A DNA stretch of 41,213 nt from Candidatus Magnetominusculus sp. LBB02 (GCA_022321325.1 JAKOEO010000032.1:1-41213); one strand, 5' to 3'; counted from the first letter of the stretch, positions 23,301 through 31,420 are shown. Made by a program: numbers and translations. The notes: a model not told the origin generated them from the sequence alone.

Positions 23301-25979
23301 GTCCCCTCTAACAGCGCCAATATAGGTTCGAAAACGCATACGGTAAATACCGCTGCCGCCGCTACTAATCTCCTTAACGACCCGCTCTGGTATGCCGCCA
23401 AGTGGGGTGGTTTCACTGACAGTAACGGTAACAATCTGCCGGATGTTCAGTCTGAATGGTCAACCGGCGTCAACGGCACAGGAGTGCCGGATAACTACTT
23501 CCTGGTCACAAACCCTTCCACGCTTGAGACTCAGATGGAGACGGCATTTCTCAGGATTCTGAAGCAGACCTCATCAGGCACGGCGGCCACGGTTCTTTCC
23601 CAGAGGACGCAGGCGGGTGCTAATATCCTGCAGGTACTCTTCTATCCAAGCAAATACTTTACCGGCAATACTGAGATTTCATGGGTTGGTTTTCTTAACA
23701 ACCTCTGGCTCTATAACACGAGCTCGGTGCAGCAAATCAGGGAGGACAAAGTAAATGACTATAAGTTAAACATACTGAATGACAATGTCATCAACTTCAC
23801 GGTTGCTAACAATGTCCCAACCATACAACTATATAGCGATACTACCGGCGGCGGCACTCTGACCGCCCTTAGCCCGGCTACCGAGACATTCGATGAGCTT
23901 AATACGATTTGGGAGGCCGGCGGCAACGCCCGTACCCCGTCTACCCAAAGCAGCACATCTACATCCTTTAGCGGCAGTTTCTATGACCTCTACCACGATA
24001 ACGCCTCAGTAAGGACGATATACACCAACAACGGAAGCGGTGCCCTTGTTCTATTTGACACGGCACACGCCGGTAGTTTCTCTAGTGCTATGGGCAGCAC
24101 TATGGTCGCCGGGGCATCAGTCAACGACATTATCAACTATACGCGCGGCGTTGACAAGGCGGGGCTTAGAAACAGGACTACACAGCACCTTGGAAGCACA
24201 ACAAGCAATGTATGGAAGCTGGGCGATATAGTGTACTCTACGCCTCTTTTGAACGAGTATACGCCTCAGACCGGCAATGGCCTGACTGACAACCTGTGGG
24301 TTGCCTTTGTGGGCGCTAACGACGGTATGCTCCATGCCTTTAAGGCCGGCAAACTAAGCACCAACGCCCTTGGCCTTGGCGAGATAGAGCAAATCAGCGG
24401 CTCCTCCTTGGGAACCGAAATGTGGGGATTTATTCCGAGAAATTCTCTGCCCTACCTGCGTTATCTGGCAGACCCGTCATATTCACCCAACTCAGGCTGC
24501 CACCTGTACTTTAATGACCTCAAACCATATATCTATACCTATACGCCAAGCGGCTCATCTGTGCCTAAGGTGGTGCTTATAGGCGGTATGAGGCTTGGCG
24601 GGGCGTGTGGATGTATAAGCGGCAGCTGCCCGTCTGGCGCGGGCGCTTATAACCCCCCGACAGATACATGCCCGACGCCCTCTGATGCAACCACGCCGAT
24701 GAGCGGTTGTCTCGGCCTTTCTTCGTACTATGCCCTTGACGTGACAAATCCGGCGTCGCCTAGTCTGCTGTGGGAATTTTCTCACCCTGAACTGGGCTTT
24801 TCATACTCCGGCCCTGCCGTTATAAATAACAACGACAGCCTCATGGTGATGTTTCTCTCCGGCCCGCAGACCTACACTGGCCGGTCTTATCAGAATTTAA
24901 AGACATTCACCCTGTCTCTGAACAACGACTTTACAATAAACGCTGCCGCAACCGGAAGCAGCAACGGCGTCTATAAGTATGACACGGGCATTGCCCGCGC
25001 CTATGGCGGCAGGTTATTTACCAATGGTCTGGACGTAAACGCCGACGGCACTACCGACTACATCCTCTTTGGCTATACCTCATCTCCTGACGTCTCATGG
25101 AGCAAAGTCTCGGGCGGCATAGTTTCGGTTTTCACAGGAGGCAGTCAGCCCCCGACATCGTCAGCCGCCCAGTGCACCGGCAACCCATGCAGCACCAGCT
25201 GGGCAAACTGCTGGTATTACAACACGAATTACTTCAATTTGTCCGGCTCGGTTACAGGCAAGGTAGAGACAGATAAGTGTTTCAGCCAGTACTACGCGTT
25301 TGCAGGGACTGGGAAATACTTCTCGGCGCTTGATAATTATACTGTAGTGGACAACAGCAGCACTGCCCTCACGGGGGACTTCCTGTATGCCTCTCCGTTT
25401 ACCTGTAATAATGTTGGCTGCTGCTCAGTTTCTGTAACTCACCAGACAACCTCTACCGTGTCAAACGCCTGTAATACGATAACAGCCGGCAATCCACGCC
25501 CTGACTGGACATTTCCGCTCAACGCCCCGCAGACCTACAACAGCATACCGTATCTTGGCGAACGCAATATTTCTGATCCTACGTTTGCCTCCAATATGAT
25601 CTTCTTTACAAGTACGCAGCCTACCTCGGATGCCTGTTCCTTCGGAGGGCGCTCCAGAGAAATAGTCTTTAACTGCGTCACAGGGGCAGCACCGGGCGGG
25701 GCAATGGATAATTGCTCAACCTTCACGATACCAACAACTGCCTTGCAGGGGGCGCTGTTTGTGCAGACTTCAACAAGCGCTATTAACAAAGTTTCTGTGA
25801 AAACAGGCTTCCACACTGTAACATCCAGTGATTCAAATCAATCATCTGTAAATGCAGCTGGTGGTTCTATGGGCGCTGTATCAAGCTGGATGCCGGGAAT
25901 TTCGCCGGAGTCCGCTACCCCATATGTTGCGCCTTCGTCTGCCTCATATGGCAAGGTCTTGAATTGGATGGAAAGGTGA
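20304..25979 (+). CDS. pilY1: PilY1-like type IV pilus tip adhesin
   Basis: Start chosen at ATG 20304 (GGAG six bases upstream; signal peptide MKGNGILSGVKSTLIILSLV...SVSEA); in-frame upstream starts exist at 20205 (GTG) and 20292. The product has 1,891 residues. Order: signal peptide; two divergent InlB-B-type repeats (about 34-208, each with a Gx(T/S)GWxxC/SWSGC core); a 44-residue Thr/Ser linker (209-252); the Geobacter-type PilY1 region starting VPPLLMLDISKDHKNSYKAY with the acidic loop DLDGDGVID (from 297); a long Cys-rich middle; and the PilY1 C-terminal beta-propeller (LGDIVYSTPLL, VGANDGMLHAF, MWGFIPRNSLPYL, SYYALDVTNP) with DVNADGTTD (from 1577). The last matches the calcium-binding loop type known in Pseudomonas PilY1, which controls pilus extension and retraction. 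It is first in the operon, followed by four minor pilins. Confidence 0.9.
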   Translation: MKGNGILSGVKSTLIILSLVLAAVFSASVSEATKTVTVNFTFSGSSAGSVTATDGGGNIASLSCSSNCTSAALPNNDTVYVTAVPSLVTQSVFTGWTGCNSTSGAQCTLSLTANKTVTASFAPASRTLTVNFLGTGTGTIAGSDGMGKNISCSSGCVQYFGDSSSVTITATPNSGSVFASWSGCSSTSGNSCTINMSSANRAISVTFNTAVTTTTAVSSTTTTAVSSTTTTAVSSSTTTSTTSTTTTTIAAVNTAMNNYCQGTSIPPFMGSSVPPLLMLDISKDHKNSYKAYNDYSDLDGDGVIDTQYKGTITYYGYFDPTKCYAYSSTSSTYTAAAYLFTPSSVSSTSPATCDGTKWSGNFLNWATMSRMDVLRKVMYGGYRSTDNASMTILERQFLPQDAHSWAKVYTPGTGDPTVSQLTPLANTASITICNTTVADPANPPVMRVASGAWPYWASNERWQCARAGEYNNGSQWESRRPPAATGGYMDYILRVRVCVPSLLGSERCQLYPSGNYKPIGLLQAYGETSKIYFGLMTGSWNLSKSGGVLRKNVGPFTNETNYTTDGTFCVNSSGTAGTACASSTGVPGIVNTMNRMKIYRYNYGSGWSDGTYNSTDGCSWGSQSFTEGNCTNWGDPLGEIYYESLRYFMGKTTPTTAYSTDDSSLDSGLSTLTPVTWQDPYGTYPYCSKPFIMVVSDVSPSFDSNQLPGVNGNFGSGITADIGVGGSLLNVTTQTNIVGGGTGDNVSGNYFIGQSGATGDTQSGVSTNLCTSKAVSSSASLASLRGLCPTGPNFEGSYYIAGMAYWAHVNDLRNSTNTPSNATPGNDNVTTNATTYAIAMNTTLPSLTIPLGTTNQYSVQFIPACYNSTVGNPCTLVNFLIDNGTICNSPPTGGATGRYFVTWEDSPQGGDYDMDADGCIYYKVDNGANPPKITFTVKMTGSSTPYNMNMGYIINGTTTDGPQYLATNCSSTSATPNTGLLTSAACGNFYTTVPASSGTVPSNSANIGSKTHTVNTAAAATNLLNDPLWYAAKWGGFTDSNGNNLPDVQSEWSTGVNGTGVPDNYFLVTNPSTLETQMETAFLRILKQTSSGTAATVLSQRTQAGANILQVLFYPSKYFTGNTEISWVGFLNNLWLYNTSSVQQIREDKVNDYKLNILNDNVINFTVANNVPTIQLYSDTTGGGTLTALSPATETFDELNTIWEAGGNARTPSTQSSTSTSFSGSFYDLYHDNASVRTIYTNNGSGALVLFDTAHAGSFSSAMGSTMVAGASVNDIINYTRGVDKAGLRNRTTQHLGSTTSNVWKLGDIVYSTPLLNEYTPQTGNGLTDNLWVAFVGANDGMLHAFKAGKLSTNALGLGEIEQISGSSLGTEMWGFIPRNSLPYLRYLADPSYSPNSGCHLYFNDLKPYIYTYTPSGSSVPKVVLIGGMRLGGACGCISGSCPSGAGAYNPPTDTCPTPSDATTPMSGCLGLSSYYALDVTNPASPSLLWEFSHPELGFSYSGPAVINNNDSLMVMFLSGPQTYTGRSYQNLKTFTLSLNNDFTINAAATGSSNGVYKYDTGIARAYGGRLFTNGLDVNADGTTDYILFGYTSSPDVSWSKVSGGIVSVFTGGSQPPTSSAAQCTGNPCSTSWANCWYYNTNYFNLSGSVTGKVETDKCFSQYYAFAGTGKYFSALDNYTVVDNSSTALTGDFLYASPFTCNNVGCCSVSVTHQTTSTVSNACNTITAGNPRPDWTFPLNAPQTYNSIPYLGERNISDPTFASNMIFFTSTQPTSDACSFGGRSREIVFNCVTGAAPGGAMDNCSTFTIPTTALQGALFVQTSTSAINKVSVKTGFHTVTSSDSNQSSVNAAGGSMGAVSSWMPGISPESATPYVAPSSASYGKVLNWMER
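20928..21059 (+). repeat. Thr/Ser-rich linker repeat inside pilY1
   Basis: Three 24-bp units encode AVSSTTTT, AVSSTTTT and AVSSSTTT, flanked by more Thr runs. About three quarters of the 44 residues are Thr or Ser. Codons for Thr vary (ACG, ACA, ACC, ACT), so the amino-acid pattern rather than the DNA seems to be kept. Such linkers are usual O-glycosylation sites and may differ in unit number between strains. Confidence 0.8.
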
Positions 25980-25989
25980 CGACGCTGAT

Positions 25990-26664
25990 ATGAACGCTAA
26001 TAATGACAGCAGTACAGGCTTCTCGCTGATTGAGATTATGGTGGTCATGGCGATAATAGGGATAATTGCGGGGTTGCTTGTGTATAATCTGACCGGCCAG
26101 AAGTCGAAGACTAACTCGGAGGCATCGGTGAAGCAGATGTATGCAGACTTATCTGAGATGAGGGCAAATGCCTTGTCGCAAAAAAATGCCTTCGGCATAT
26201 ATCTTCAGGCCGCAGCTACGGCTAATTATAGTTTTACATCGTACGGTCTGCGGTCGGATTCTAACGGTGATGCTTCGATTACAGATGTGGGCGGGTTTAC
26301 CGCGATAAGAACGACCACGCTTTTGCCAACCGCCCCACTGACAGTTCTAAACGCAATTACAGACATAACGTTTGACGACAAGGGGTTTTTATCCACAGCC
26401 GCGCCTGTGGAGATTTACGCGCCATGTCCCGGCTGCGATTCCGGTTCGGTCTCTGGCTGTACAGATGCGCTTGCGGCTACGGTTTGTACAACGGCAACGT
26501 CTACTAACTGCTGCAGGCCGTCAGATATGTCGGCTACTTGCAATGATACTTCGTATCCTGAATTTTCCTGCGTCTCCTTAACCATGAATTCTATCAAGAC
26601 GGGAAAGTGGTGCGATTCTAACCAAAATGGAGTGTATGACTCTGGTGAATGCGTATTTAAATAG
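25990..26664 (+). CDS. Type IV minor prepilin (FimT/GspH-like) with EF-hand-type loop
   Basis: The 224-residue protein has a short leader ending in G, then FSLIEIMVVMAIIGIIAGLL, the class III prepilin cleavage site (G/FSLIE, with Glu at +5) and hydrophobic helix. The globular part is Cys-rich toward the C-terminus (CPGCDSGSVSGC, TNCCRPSD). It ends with DSNQNGVYDSGE (residues 209-220), which has acidic or amide side chains at positions 1, 3, 5, 9 and 12 of an EF-hand-type calcium loop. It follows pilY1 by 10 bp. The next pilin gene starts inside its 3' end. Role: minor pilin, probably in the priming or tip complex with PilY1. Confidence 0.82.
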   Translation: MNANNDSSTGFSLIEIMVVMAIIGIIAGLLVYNLTGQKSKTNSEASVKQMYADLSEMRANALSQKNAFGIYLQAAATANYSFTSYGLRSDSNGDASITDVGGFTAIRTTTLLPTAPLTVLNAITDITFDDKGFLSTAAPVEIYAPCPGCDSGSVSGCTDALAATVCTTATSTNCCRPSDMSATCNDTSYPEFSCVSLTMNSIKTGKWCDSNQNGVYDSGECVFK

Positions 26665-27130
26665 CTCAAACACAAAGGGCTTTACCCTCGTGGAATCAAT
26701 GCTTTCTATGTTGATTCTGATGGTGGTGGTGCTTGGCATGATTCAGACGATTATCTACGTCAACACCATCAACCTAAGAAATGACGTCAGAAGCGAGGCC
26801 GTAAAGATAGGCCAGCAGGACATAGATAATCAAACGCGTCTTGTCAAACCCTCGGTAACTCTGGTCAATACCATATTTTCGACGACAGCGCCCGTTCAAA
26901 TCGTAAGGCATTTTAATAACAGAGACATTACATTTTATCTATGCAGATACGTTGCACCCAGGGGCAACAGCATGGAAGTTGACATTACTGTAATATGGCA
27001 GATTGGCGATACAGTTGGAAACGCCGCCGACCCCGCCGGGTATAATTGTTTCAGCACAATGGCCAATAAAGCCTATACCGGCTCATATAAAGCCCAGACA
27101 ATTGTTAGTCCGTTGGTAGGCTCATCATGA
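26627..27130 (+). CDS. Type IV minor prepilin, PilV-like
   Basis: The 167-residue protein has leader MECMTLVNAYLNSSNTKG and then FTLVESMLSMLILMVVVLGM, a class III prepilin signal cleaved after Gly with Glu at +5. The VES variant and the following IQTIIYVN are typical of PilV/PilI-like minor pilins. The ATG at 26627 overlaps the previous gene by 38 bp; an ATG at 26636 is equally possible. The stop overlaps the next start (ATGA). Only a few Cys are present, unlike its neighbours. It would insert in the inner membrane before assembly into the pilus tip. Confidence 0.78.
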   Translation: MECMTLVNAYLNSSNTKGFTLVESMLSMLILMVVVLGMIQTIIYVNTINLRNDVRSEAVKIGQQDIDNQTRLVKPSVTLVNTIFSTTAPVQIVRHFNNRDITFYLCRYVAPRGNSMEVDITVIWQIGDTVGNAADPAGYNCFSTMANKAYTGSYKAQTIVSPLVGSS

Positions 27131-28479
27131 CAACTACATGGCGGGCAAGAACGACATTGGGCAGCGCCGGCTTCACGCTTGCCGAGTTGATAGTCTCGAT
27201 GTTTGTCGTCTCGATGATGATGGGGGCGATTTTTACGTCTTTTTCTACGTTGACCACGTCTTTCAAGGTTGAGACTAAGACGACTGAATCGCAGATAGAA
27301 AATGTCCTCAGCCTTGACTTACTGAGATTTGACCTGGAATCAGCGGGTTACGGGCTGCCAGAGGGTACCGGCGCCCCGGCAGGATGCACAACTATTGCCG
27401 CTTATACCGAGGCGGTGGCAACAACCCCGGCAGACGCCACAAACTACACGCCGAACAAGTATAGCACGACCCCTGATAATTTCAACGACGCTGCGGGAAG
27501 CTGCGAGCCGCGCCCAATAGTCCTCGAACATAACAACAACCCAACGCCATCCAGCTCCAACGGCTCAGACGTCCTCGTAATCAAGTCCATCACAGCCGAC
27601 AGGACGCCTGTGACCAAAAAATGGACTATGCTTGACTCCATCGGCCACTACAACGTCTGGAACGATACGAAGTGGGACCTTGCCACAACCACACCGTCAG
27701 ATAGGGCAATCGCTGTATCATCTACCCGCCAATTAATCACCAACGGCGGCAATTTTCAGTATGGACTGGCCTCATGCGCTGCAACTAGTACGTCAACATG
27801 TTTGCCGGCAACGCCTGCTTCAGGGCAGTTCGATGTCATATACGGCGTGAACTCCACTACTAACCTTCGTATGCCCTTTAACCGCGTTGATTATTATCTA
27901 CAGAGGGCATGTTCGCCCGCCCTTGGCAACTGCACAGGTACGAACCCGCAGCATCCATACCCGCTTCAGTGCCATCCCGGTGGATATACCCTCTACAGGT
28001 CTGTCATCTCTCAGGCCGATGGTACACGGCAGGAACAGCCCATAATGGACTGCGTATTGGACTTTCAGGTAGCGCTTGGCATTGACACAGGCTGCACAGA
28101 CACCCTCGGCAACGGCTGCACGGGTACCTTGACATGGTGCAGGTTTACCAATGGAAATACATGTAATAACACAAGCGACACGGGCTGTGCAACTGACCCA
28201 TGCGCCCTGACTAACACATTTTTAAACAACGCCAGAAACATGAGGACATACCTGAAGCAGATTAAGATCTTTGTCCTTGCCCACGAAGGGAAAATGGACC
28301 CTGCCTTCACATACGGCAATAACTCAATAGTCATAGGTGATGATGATATAACCCTCAAGACCTTTAATCTCGTCAGTCTTGATAATACCACGGGTAATAG
28401 CACAAACCATGCAAACTTCAGATGGAAGCTGTTGAAGATGAATGTGAAATTAAACTCCCTTGGAGGAAATTTCGAATAG
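27127..28479 (+). CDS. Type IV minor prepilin, PilW-like
   Basis: This 450-residue protein has a leader ending in AG and then FTLAELIVSMFVVSMMMGAI, a class III prepilin motif (G/FTLAE). Its large size, the ESQIENVLSLDLLRFDLESA segment and the AGYGLP stretch are typical of PilW. The globular domain carries a Cys-dense region near residues 325-355 (TGCTDTLGNGCTGTLTWC, then CNNTSDTGCATDPC), probably disulfide-bonded outside the cell. The end reads NFRWKLLKMNVKLNSLGGN, a PilW-type C-terminus. It is coupled to both neighbours: a 4-bp overlap upstream and a 2-bp gap downstream. Confidence 0.82.
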   Translation: MTTTWRARTTLGSAGFTLAELIVSMFVVSMMMGAIFTSFSTLTTSFKVETKTTESQIENVLSLDLLRFDLESAGYGLPEGTGAPAGCTTIAAYTEAVATTPADATNYTPNKYSTTPDNFNDAAGSCEPRPIVLEHNNNPTPSSSNGSDVLVIKSITADRTPVTKKWTMLDSIGHYNVWNDTKWDLATTTPSDRAIAVSSTRQLITNGGNFQYGLASCAATSTSTCLPATPASGQFDVIYGVNSTTNLRMPFNRVDYYLQRACSPALGNCTGTNPQHPYPLQCHPGGYTLYRSVISQADGTRQEQPIMDCVLDFQVALGIDTGCTDTLGNGCTGTLTWCRFTNGNTCNNTSDTGCATDPCALTNTFLNNARNMRTYLKQIKIFVLAHEGKMDPAFTYGNNSIVIGDDDITLKTFNLVSLDNTTGNSTNHANFRWKLLKMNVKLNSLGGNFE

Positions 28480-28481
28480 CC

Positions 28482-29129
28482 ATGAAAAGAGCGCATAAAC
28501 TTGACGATAAGGGATTTATTCTCGTAGTAACGATGGTACTGGCCATGGTAGCCCTGGCCGTGACTGGTGCTATGCTGTTTATGGCAACCGTGGGCTCCAA
28601 GATTGCCGGTGGAGTTGCGCGCTATGCCAATACGGTATCTGCCGCGCGTGGTGCCTCTGATGTGGCTATGAATTTATTGAAGAACTCTGCGTCAAGCACC
28701 GCCCCCGATTTCGGCACAGTGCGGGATGTCACCTGTCTTGATATGAAACTCCACACCGCCACATGCGCTACCGGCCCTTCGACTACAACTGCCTGTACCG
28801 GCGGCACCGGCACGACATACTATCAATGGCCTGCGGCCAACTGCGGCACGTATGCCACGGCAACCAGCACAGACGCTACAGTAAATCCTGATATAACATC
28901 CACATTCCTGGACGCTAATACAGGTACTACGACCTACACTGTTTACACAAAGATAATAAATACTCAATCGGCCACAACCGCAACAACCGCGCCAACTATG
29001 TGTAATTGCAGCTCCTGCACCTACTGTTACGTGTATACTGTACTCATTCTCTCCACAAAGAACAGTTCCTCTGAAAGGTCCCTTGTTACGTTTACATATG
29101 CCATTTACGACGGCAATAATCTTGAGTAG
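28482..29129 (+). CDS. Type IV minor pilin, PilX-like
   Basis: Start at ATG 28482, two bases after the pilW-like stop; a GGAGG lies 16 bases upstream. The 215-residue product opens MKRAHKLDDKGFILVVTMVL. After the Gly-Phe site the hydrophobic segment lacks the Glu at +5, as in PilX N-terminal domains. The C-terminal region has the compact cluster CNCSSCTYC (29001-29027), four Cys in nine residues, suitable for tight disulfides or metal binding. It is the last gene of the pilY1 operon and converges with the GT-C gene at 29141. Confidence 0.75.
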   Translation: MKRAHKLDDKGFILVVTMVLAMVALAVTGAMLFMATVGSKIAGGVARYANTVSAARGASDVAMNLLKNSASSTAPDFGTVRDVTCLDMKLHTATCATGPSTTTACTGGTGTTYYQWPAANCGTYATATSTDATVNPDITSTFLDANTGTTTYTVYTKIINTQSATTATTAPTMCNCSSCTYCYVYTVLILSTKNSSSERSLVTFTYAIYDGNNLE

Positions 29130-29140
29130 GGTGTACGCCC

Positions 29141-30664
29141 TTAATGCATAATATACAAATAGAAATTCTCATCATATCGGGCGCTTTTCGTAAAGGATTT
29201 AACCAGAGTCAGCCGGTACTGTTTGATTTTTTCTTCAGCCGGGGGGGCATTCAGTACGAGCAGGATGTCGGTCTTTAGCCTTTCTCTGAATTGCCCCATG
29301 AGTTTAAATGCGTCCACACTTTCGTCTCTGCGTTTTGTCCAGACCATAAACGTGCCAACTCTATTGTCAACAGGATAGTATAAGGGTTTGTCAATATATG
29401 CCGAGACGGCACTGGCGGCATAGTCCATATGACCGGCAATCGGCATAGACTGTAGCCCATGTTGCTTGATATAATCAGCGGTTTCCCTGCTTTCTGAAAA
29501 AGGATAGGCGTAATTGATGTAGTTTGCAACAATGGCGCCGAAAACGCCCGCTATAAATACTACTGTTAGGAAATATCGCTTATTTCTCTCGAAAAAATTG
29601 AAAAAATGATCAAGGAAATGTATATTAAAATCCTTGGTCTGGTAGTAACTGCCTATCCACAGGGATGTGACAAAGGCAAGATAATAATGCCCCTTGTGGC
29701 GCAGAGTGCCGCCATAATAAATATAATCAAACGCGGTAATCCCTACTATGCAAAGAATATAATATAAGGCCGGAATTCTTTTTCTGGCCACAATCGAAAA
29801 TGAAACAAGCAATATTGCCATCGAGGCGGCAAGCCTTATATAAAGCAGCGTTCCTTCTTGTAAAGGCAAATAGGTAATCACATTGGATTCCCAGAAGTTA
29901 TGCTCCACGCGCGGTATCGGGATAAACACGTTCCAAATTGAGGCAAGTCTCTGGGTTAGTCTTTGTAGAATATCATTGGTCGTAGCGTTTGGATAGTACC
30001 AGTAGGAATCAGGAGGTGGTATCATTTGAATTATTGACGCCGTAAGCCCTATCGAAAAAATTGCAATTGCCGCGTAAAACCGCCATTGCTTGTAAGCAGA
30101 GAAGTCCTTTAATAATAGAGGCTCTAAAAATATAGTGATTCCCAGCGCTATCGCCAAGACCGCGGCCAGCGCGTTACACTGGCACAATAAATATAAGACC
30201 AGAGACAGCGACATGTAGTTTCGAGGGACTTTTTCATAGAATGTGCAAAAAATAAACAGAAGTAATACCCCTATGGCATAGCCTCTGCTAATCGTCGCGT
30301 ATTCAAAAAACGGGAAATAACCAAATACAAACAGCCCTCTCTGGGTTTTACTGAAAGGGGCCGATCTTAAAAAGATAAATGCCGCCAGCGTGGCGATAAC
30401 CAGATGAGCCATTTGCATCGAAAACGGGTTTCTTGTCAGTCTGGTTATGGGATACAGAATAAGGTGCCAGAACATGGGATGTCCCTGATAGCGCATATTC
30501 TCTGCCAGAGACGGCAAAGACACCGCGTCCCGAACTATCATCCATGCCTCAAGCTCGTCGCGCCACATTGCGTGGTGGACGATATTAAAAAACGCCAGTA
30601 CAAAAAAGACAAGTGTTGTTATAGAGACAAACCTTGTATCGTTAACAGACCTCTGTGTTATCAC
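29141..30664 (-). CDS. GT-C-type membrane glycosyltransferase (putative)
   Basis: The 507-residue protein has a first membrane helix and then HHAMWRDELEAWMIVRD, where D36-E37 sit at the catalytic acidic position of GT-C enzymes. It goes on with about 10 more spans (FEYATISRGYAIGVLLLF, ALAAVLAIALGITIFL) and a small C-terminal domain. This architecture belongs to transferases using lipid-phosphate sugars in the periplasm. The GTG start overlaps the MORN gene stop by four bases (GTGA), so it is co-translated with a secreted repeat protein. Its end lies 11 bp from the convergent pilX-like gene. The substrate is unknown; a surface or pilus glycan is plausible from the neighbourhood. Confidence 0.7.
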   Translation of the reverse strand: MITQRSVNDTRFVSITTLVFFVLAFFNIVHHAMWRDELEAWMIVRDAVSLPSLAENMRYQGHPMFWHLILYPITRLTRNPFSMQMAHLVIATLAAFIFLRSAPFSKTQRGLFVFGYFPFFEYATISRGYAIGVLLLFIFCTFYEKVPRNYMSLSLVLYLLCQCNALAAVLAIALGITIFLEPLLLKDFSAYKQWRFYAAIAIFSIGLTASIIQMIPPPDSYWYYPNATTNDILQRLTQRLASIWNVFIPIPRVEHNFWESNVITYLPLQEGTLLYIRLAASMAILLVSFSIVARKRIPALYYILCIVGITAFDYIYYGGTLRHKGHYYLAFVTSLWIGSYYQTKDFNIHFLDHFFNFFERNKRYFLTVVFIAGVFGAIVANYINYAYPFSESRETADYIKQHGLQSMPIAGHMDYAASAVSAYIDKPLYYPVDNRVGTFMVWTKRRDESVDAFKLMGQFRERLKTDILLVLNAPPAEEKIKQYRLTLVKSFTKSARYDENFYLYIMH

Positions 30665-31212
30665 TTCCCTACGAACTTGCCGTCCTCAAAATTTCCGGTC
30701 TGCGTCCTTCCATTTGGCCCTGTGGCAGTGCCCTGTCCATTAGGTTTGCCGTCTTTAAACTCTCCTGTGTATGTCCATCCATTTGTACTGGTCAGAGTTC
30801 CCTGGCCGCTTTGCTTGCCATTTTTAAACTCTCCCACATACTTGCCGCCATCGGGGTTAGTGATAGCACCCTTGCCGTCTGGTACGCCGTTTTTAAATTC
30901 GCCTTCATATTTGACGCCGTCTTTACCAGTTACAGACCCCTGGCCGTTTGGTTTTCCATCTTTAAACTCGCCGGTATATGTCGCCCCGTCAGGCCCCGTG
31001 GATGTCCCCTTGCCGTTTGGAATTCCATTAACAAACATACCCACATACTTTGAGCCGTCTGGTTTAACAGCGCTTCCCTGGCCGTTTGGTACGCCATTTT
31101 TAAACTCGCCGACATATTTAACGCCGTCAGGTCCAGTGTAAGACGCCTGTTCGGCATATGCAGAAATACCTATGAGGCTTAACAGCACTGTGGCAATAAA
31201 TAGCTTTTTCAT
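30661..31212 (-). CDS. Secreted MORN-repeat protein
   Basis: The 183-residue product has an N-terminal signal peptide (MKKLFIATVLLSLIGISAYA) with a predicted cut before EQ. The remainder is six good MORN repeats and one degenerate one, each about 23 residues long (YVGEFKNGVPNGQG pattern: YxGxFxxGxxxGxG). MORN repeats form an elongated beta sheet used for protein or lipid contacts. The product should be periplasmic or extracellular. A good ribosome-binding site (AAGGAG) precedes the ATG, and an AT-rich stretch upstream (31240-31290) could hold a promoter. Translational coupling to the GT-C gene suggests a shared process, but no specific function can be read. Confidence 0.85.
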   Translation of the reverse strand: MKKLFIATVLLSLIGISAYAEQASYTGPDGVKYVGEFKNGVPNGQGSAVKPDGSKYVGMFVNGIPNGKGTSTGPDGATYTGEFKDGKPNGQGSVTGKDGVKYEGEFKNGVPDGKGAITNPDGGKYVGEFKNGKQSGQGTLTSTNGWTYTGEFKDGKPNGQGTATGPNGRTQTGNFEDGKFVGK

Positions 31213-31420
31213 GCGGGGGGCTCCTTTTTTAATTGTTTATCTTCAGTCAAAAAGCACGTATCTTATGATTGAATATAATATATCCTACCCTGCAAAATCA
31301 AGATTGCCCCATGCTTTTTATAGAAATCAGGCAATCAGAGGAGTAAATCCAAATTGCAGTCATATAAGAAGATTATAACTCACAGCCAAAACCCCGTCTC
31401 CACCTGCCTTGTCCTGTCGT

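Noticed and set aside
29130-29145. Hairpin AGGGTGTACGCCCT between convergent genes as a bidirectional terminator
   Set aside because: The stem has only about five pairs and no T-run follows on either strand.
30404-31141. Plus-strand open frame opposite the MORN gene with a repetitive Pro/Ser pattern
   Set aside because: The repetition is the antisense image of the MORN repeats; no signal peptide, start signal or family match.
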